Assembly (NCBI GenBank): GCA_023436925.1
Contig: JAEZHJ010000159.1
Location: forward strand, 1-13,440
DNA: 13,440 bases
Direction of reading: 5' to 3'
Origin: Actinomycetes bacterium
GTDB taxonomy: Bacteria; Actinomycetota; Actinomycetes; Propionibacteriales; Propionibacteriaceae
Made by a program: the position numbers and the translations under genes. Positions 13,370 to 13,440 of this stretch are shown one piece after another (the stretch's first letter is position 1; every line of letters begins with the position of its first letter). Under the pieces are notes generated by a model, which was given only the letters and a program-made list of their open reading frames with translations, was not told the DNA's origin and ran no database searches.

Positions 13370-13440
13370 TTCTGTGCCTCCCTCTCAGCAGCGGCGGTCT
13401 CCATCAGCGCCGCCACAGCGGCACCGCAGAAGAAGCCCTG
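13366..13440 (-). CDS. C-terminal tail of a GlpA-like FAD/[2Fe-2S] oxidoreductase (partial, 5' part outside window)
   Basis: Only the last 24 codons and the TGA (13366-13368) are inside. They read QGFFCGAAVAALMETAAAER and end EAQK. The QG-F-CG pattern followed by an alanine-rich helix fits the end of the BFD-like [2Fe-2S] domain (CQG-x-x-CG) found at the C-terminus of GlpA-type FAD-dependent dehydrogenases. The coupled downstream flavoprotein supports this. With so few residues the call is tentative; the missing upstream sequence would settle it. Confidence 0.5.
   Translation of the reverse strand, partial: QGFFCGAAVAALMETAAAEREAQK

Noticed and set aside
1..13440. Cobalamin riboswitch, EutV-type antiterminator hairpins, tRNA, rRNA, CRISPR array, insertion sequences
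   Set aside because: I looked for these and saw none. The operon leader, where a cobalamin riboswitch would be expected, lies beyond the right edge.

Overview
The window is a strongly G+C-rich piece of an actinobacterial chromosome (heavy use of G/C-ending codons, GTG starts, 1- or 4-base junctions between genes). The family cannot be fixed from sequence alone. Nearly all of it is one minus-strand operon for cobalamin-dependent ethanolamine catabolism inside a bacterial microcompartment (BMC). The operon enters at the right edge (13440) and ends near 1020; its promoter and any regulator or transporter lie outside the window.

In transcription order (right to left) the operon holds: the C-terminal tail of a GlpA-like FAD/[2Fe-2S] oxidoreductase (partial), a second FAD-dependent oxidoreductase, eutA (lyase reactivase), eutB and eutC (ethanolamine ammonia-lyase large and small subunits), eutN (BMC-P vertex), eutL (BMC-T shell), an acylating acetaldehyde dehydrogenase, a eutM/pduA-type BMC-H shell gene, eutQ, eutJ, a second and different tandem-domain shell protein, an 87-residue protein resembling the first domain of EutQ, and a full-length phosphate acetyltransferase. 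A stem-loop directly after the pta stop codon is the likely operon end.

The pathway that can be read: EutBC (kept active by EutA) converts ethanolamine to ammonia and acetaldehyde; the aldehyde dehydrogenase makes acetyl-CoA; Pta makes acetyl phosphate and frees CoA; EutQ may turn acetyl phosphate into acetate and ATP. The shell set is BMC-H, BMC-P, EutL and the extra BMC-T. Amphipathic helices of the encapsulation-peptide kind can be seen in EutC, the aldehyde dehydrogenase, EutQ and the small protein. The two FAD oxidoreductases at the front suggest that glycerol-3-phosphate oxidation may be coupled to ethanolamine use, as expected for a cell eating glycerophosphoethanolamine.

Left of the operon lie a NYN-domain/OST-HTH protein (minus strand, perhaps leaderless) and, on the plus strand, the C-terminal end of a truncated haemoglobin that converges on it. 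The most unusual items are the stand-alone EutQ-head small protein, a possible 62-residue N-terminal extension on the BMC-H protein (alternative start with ATGA coupling, over a row of three hairpins), the AdhE-like rather than classical EutE aldehyde dehydrogenase, and the second BMC-T. No stretch above 300 bases lacks a gene.
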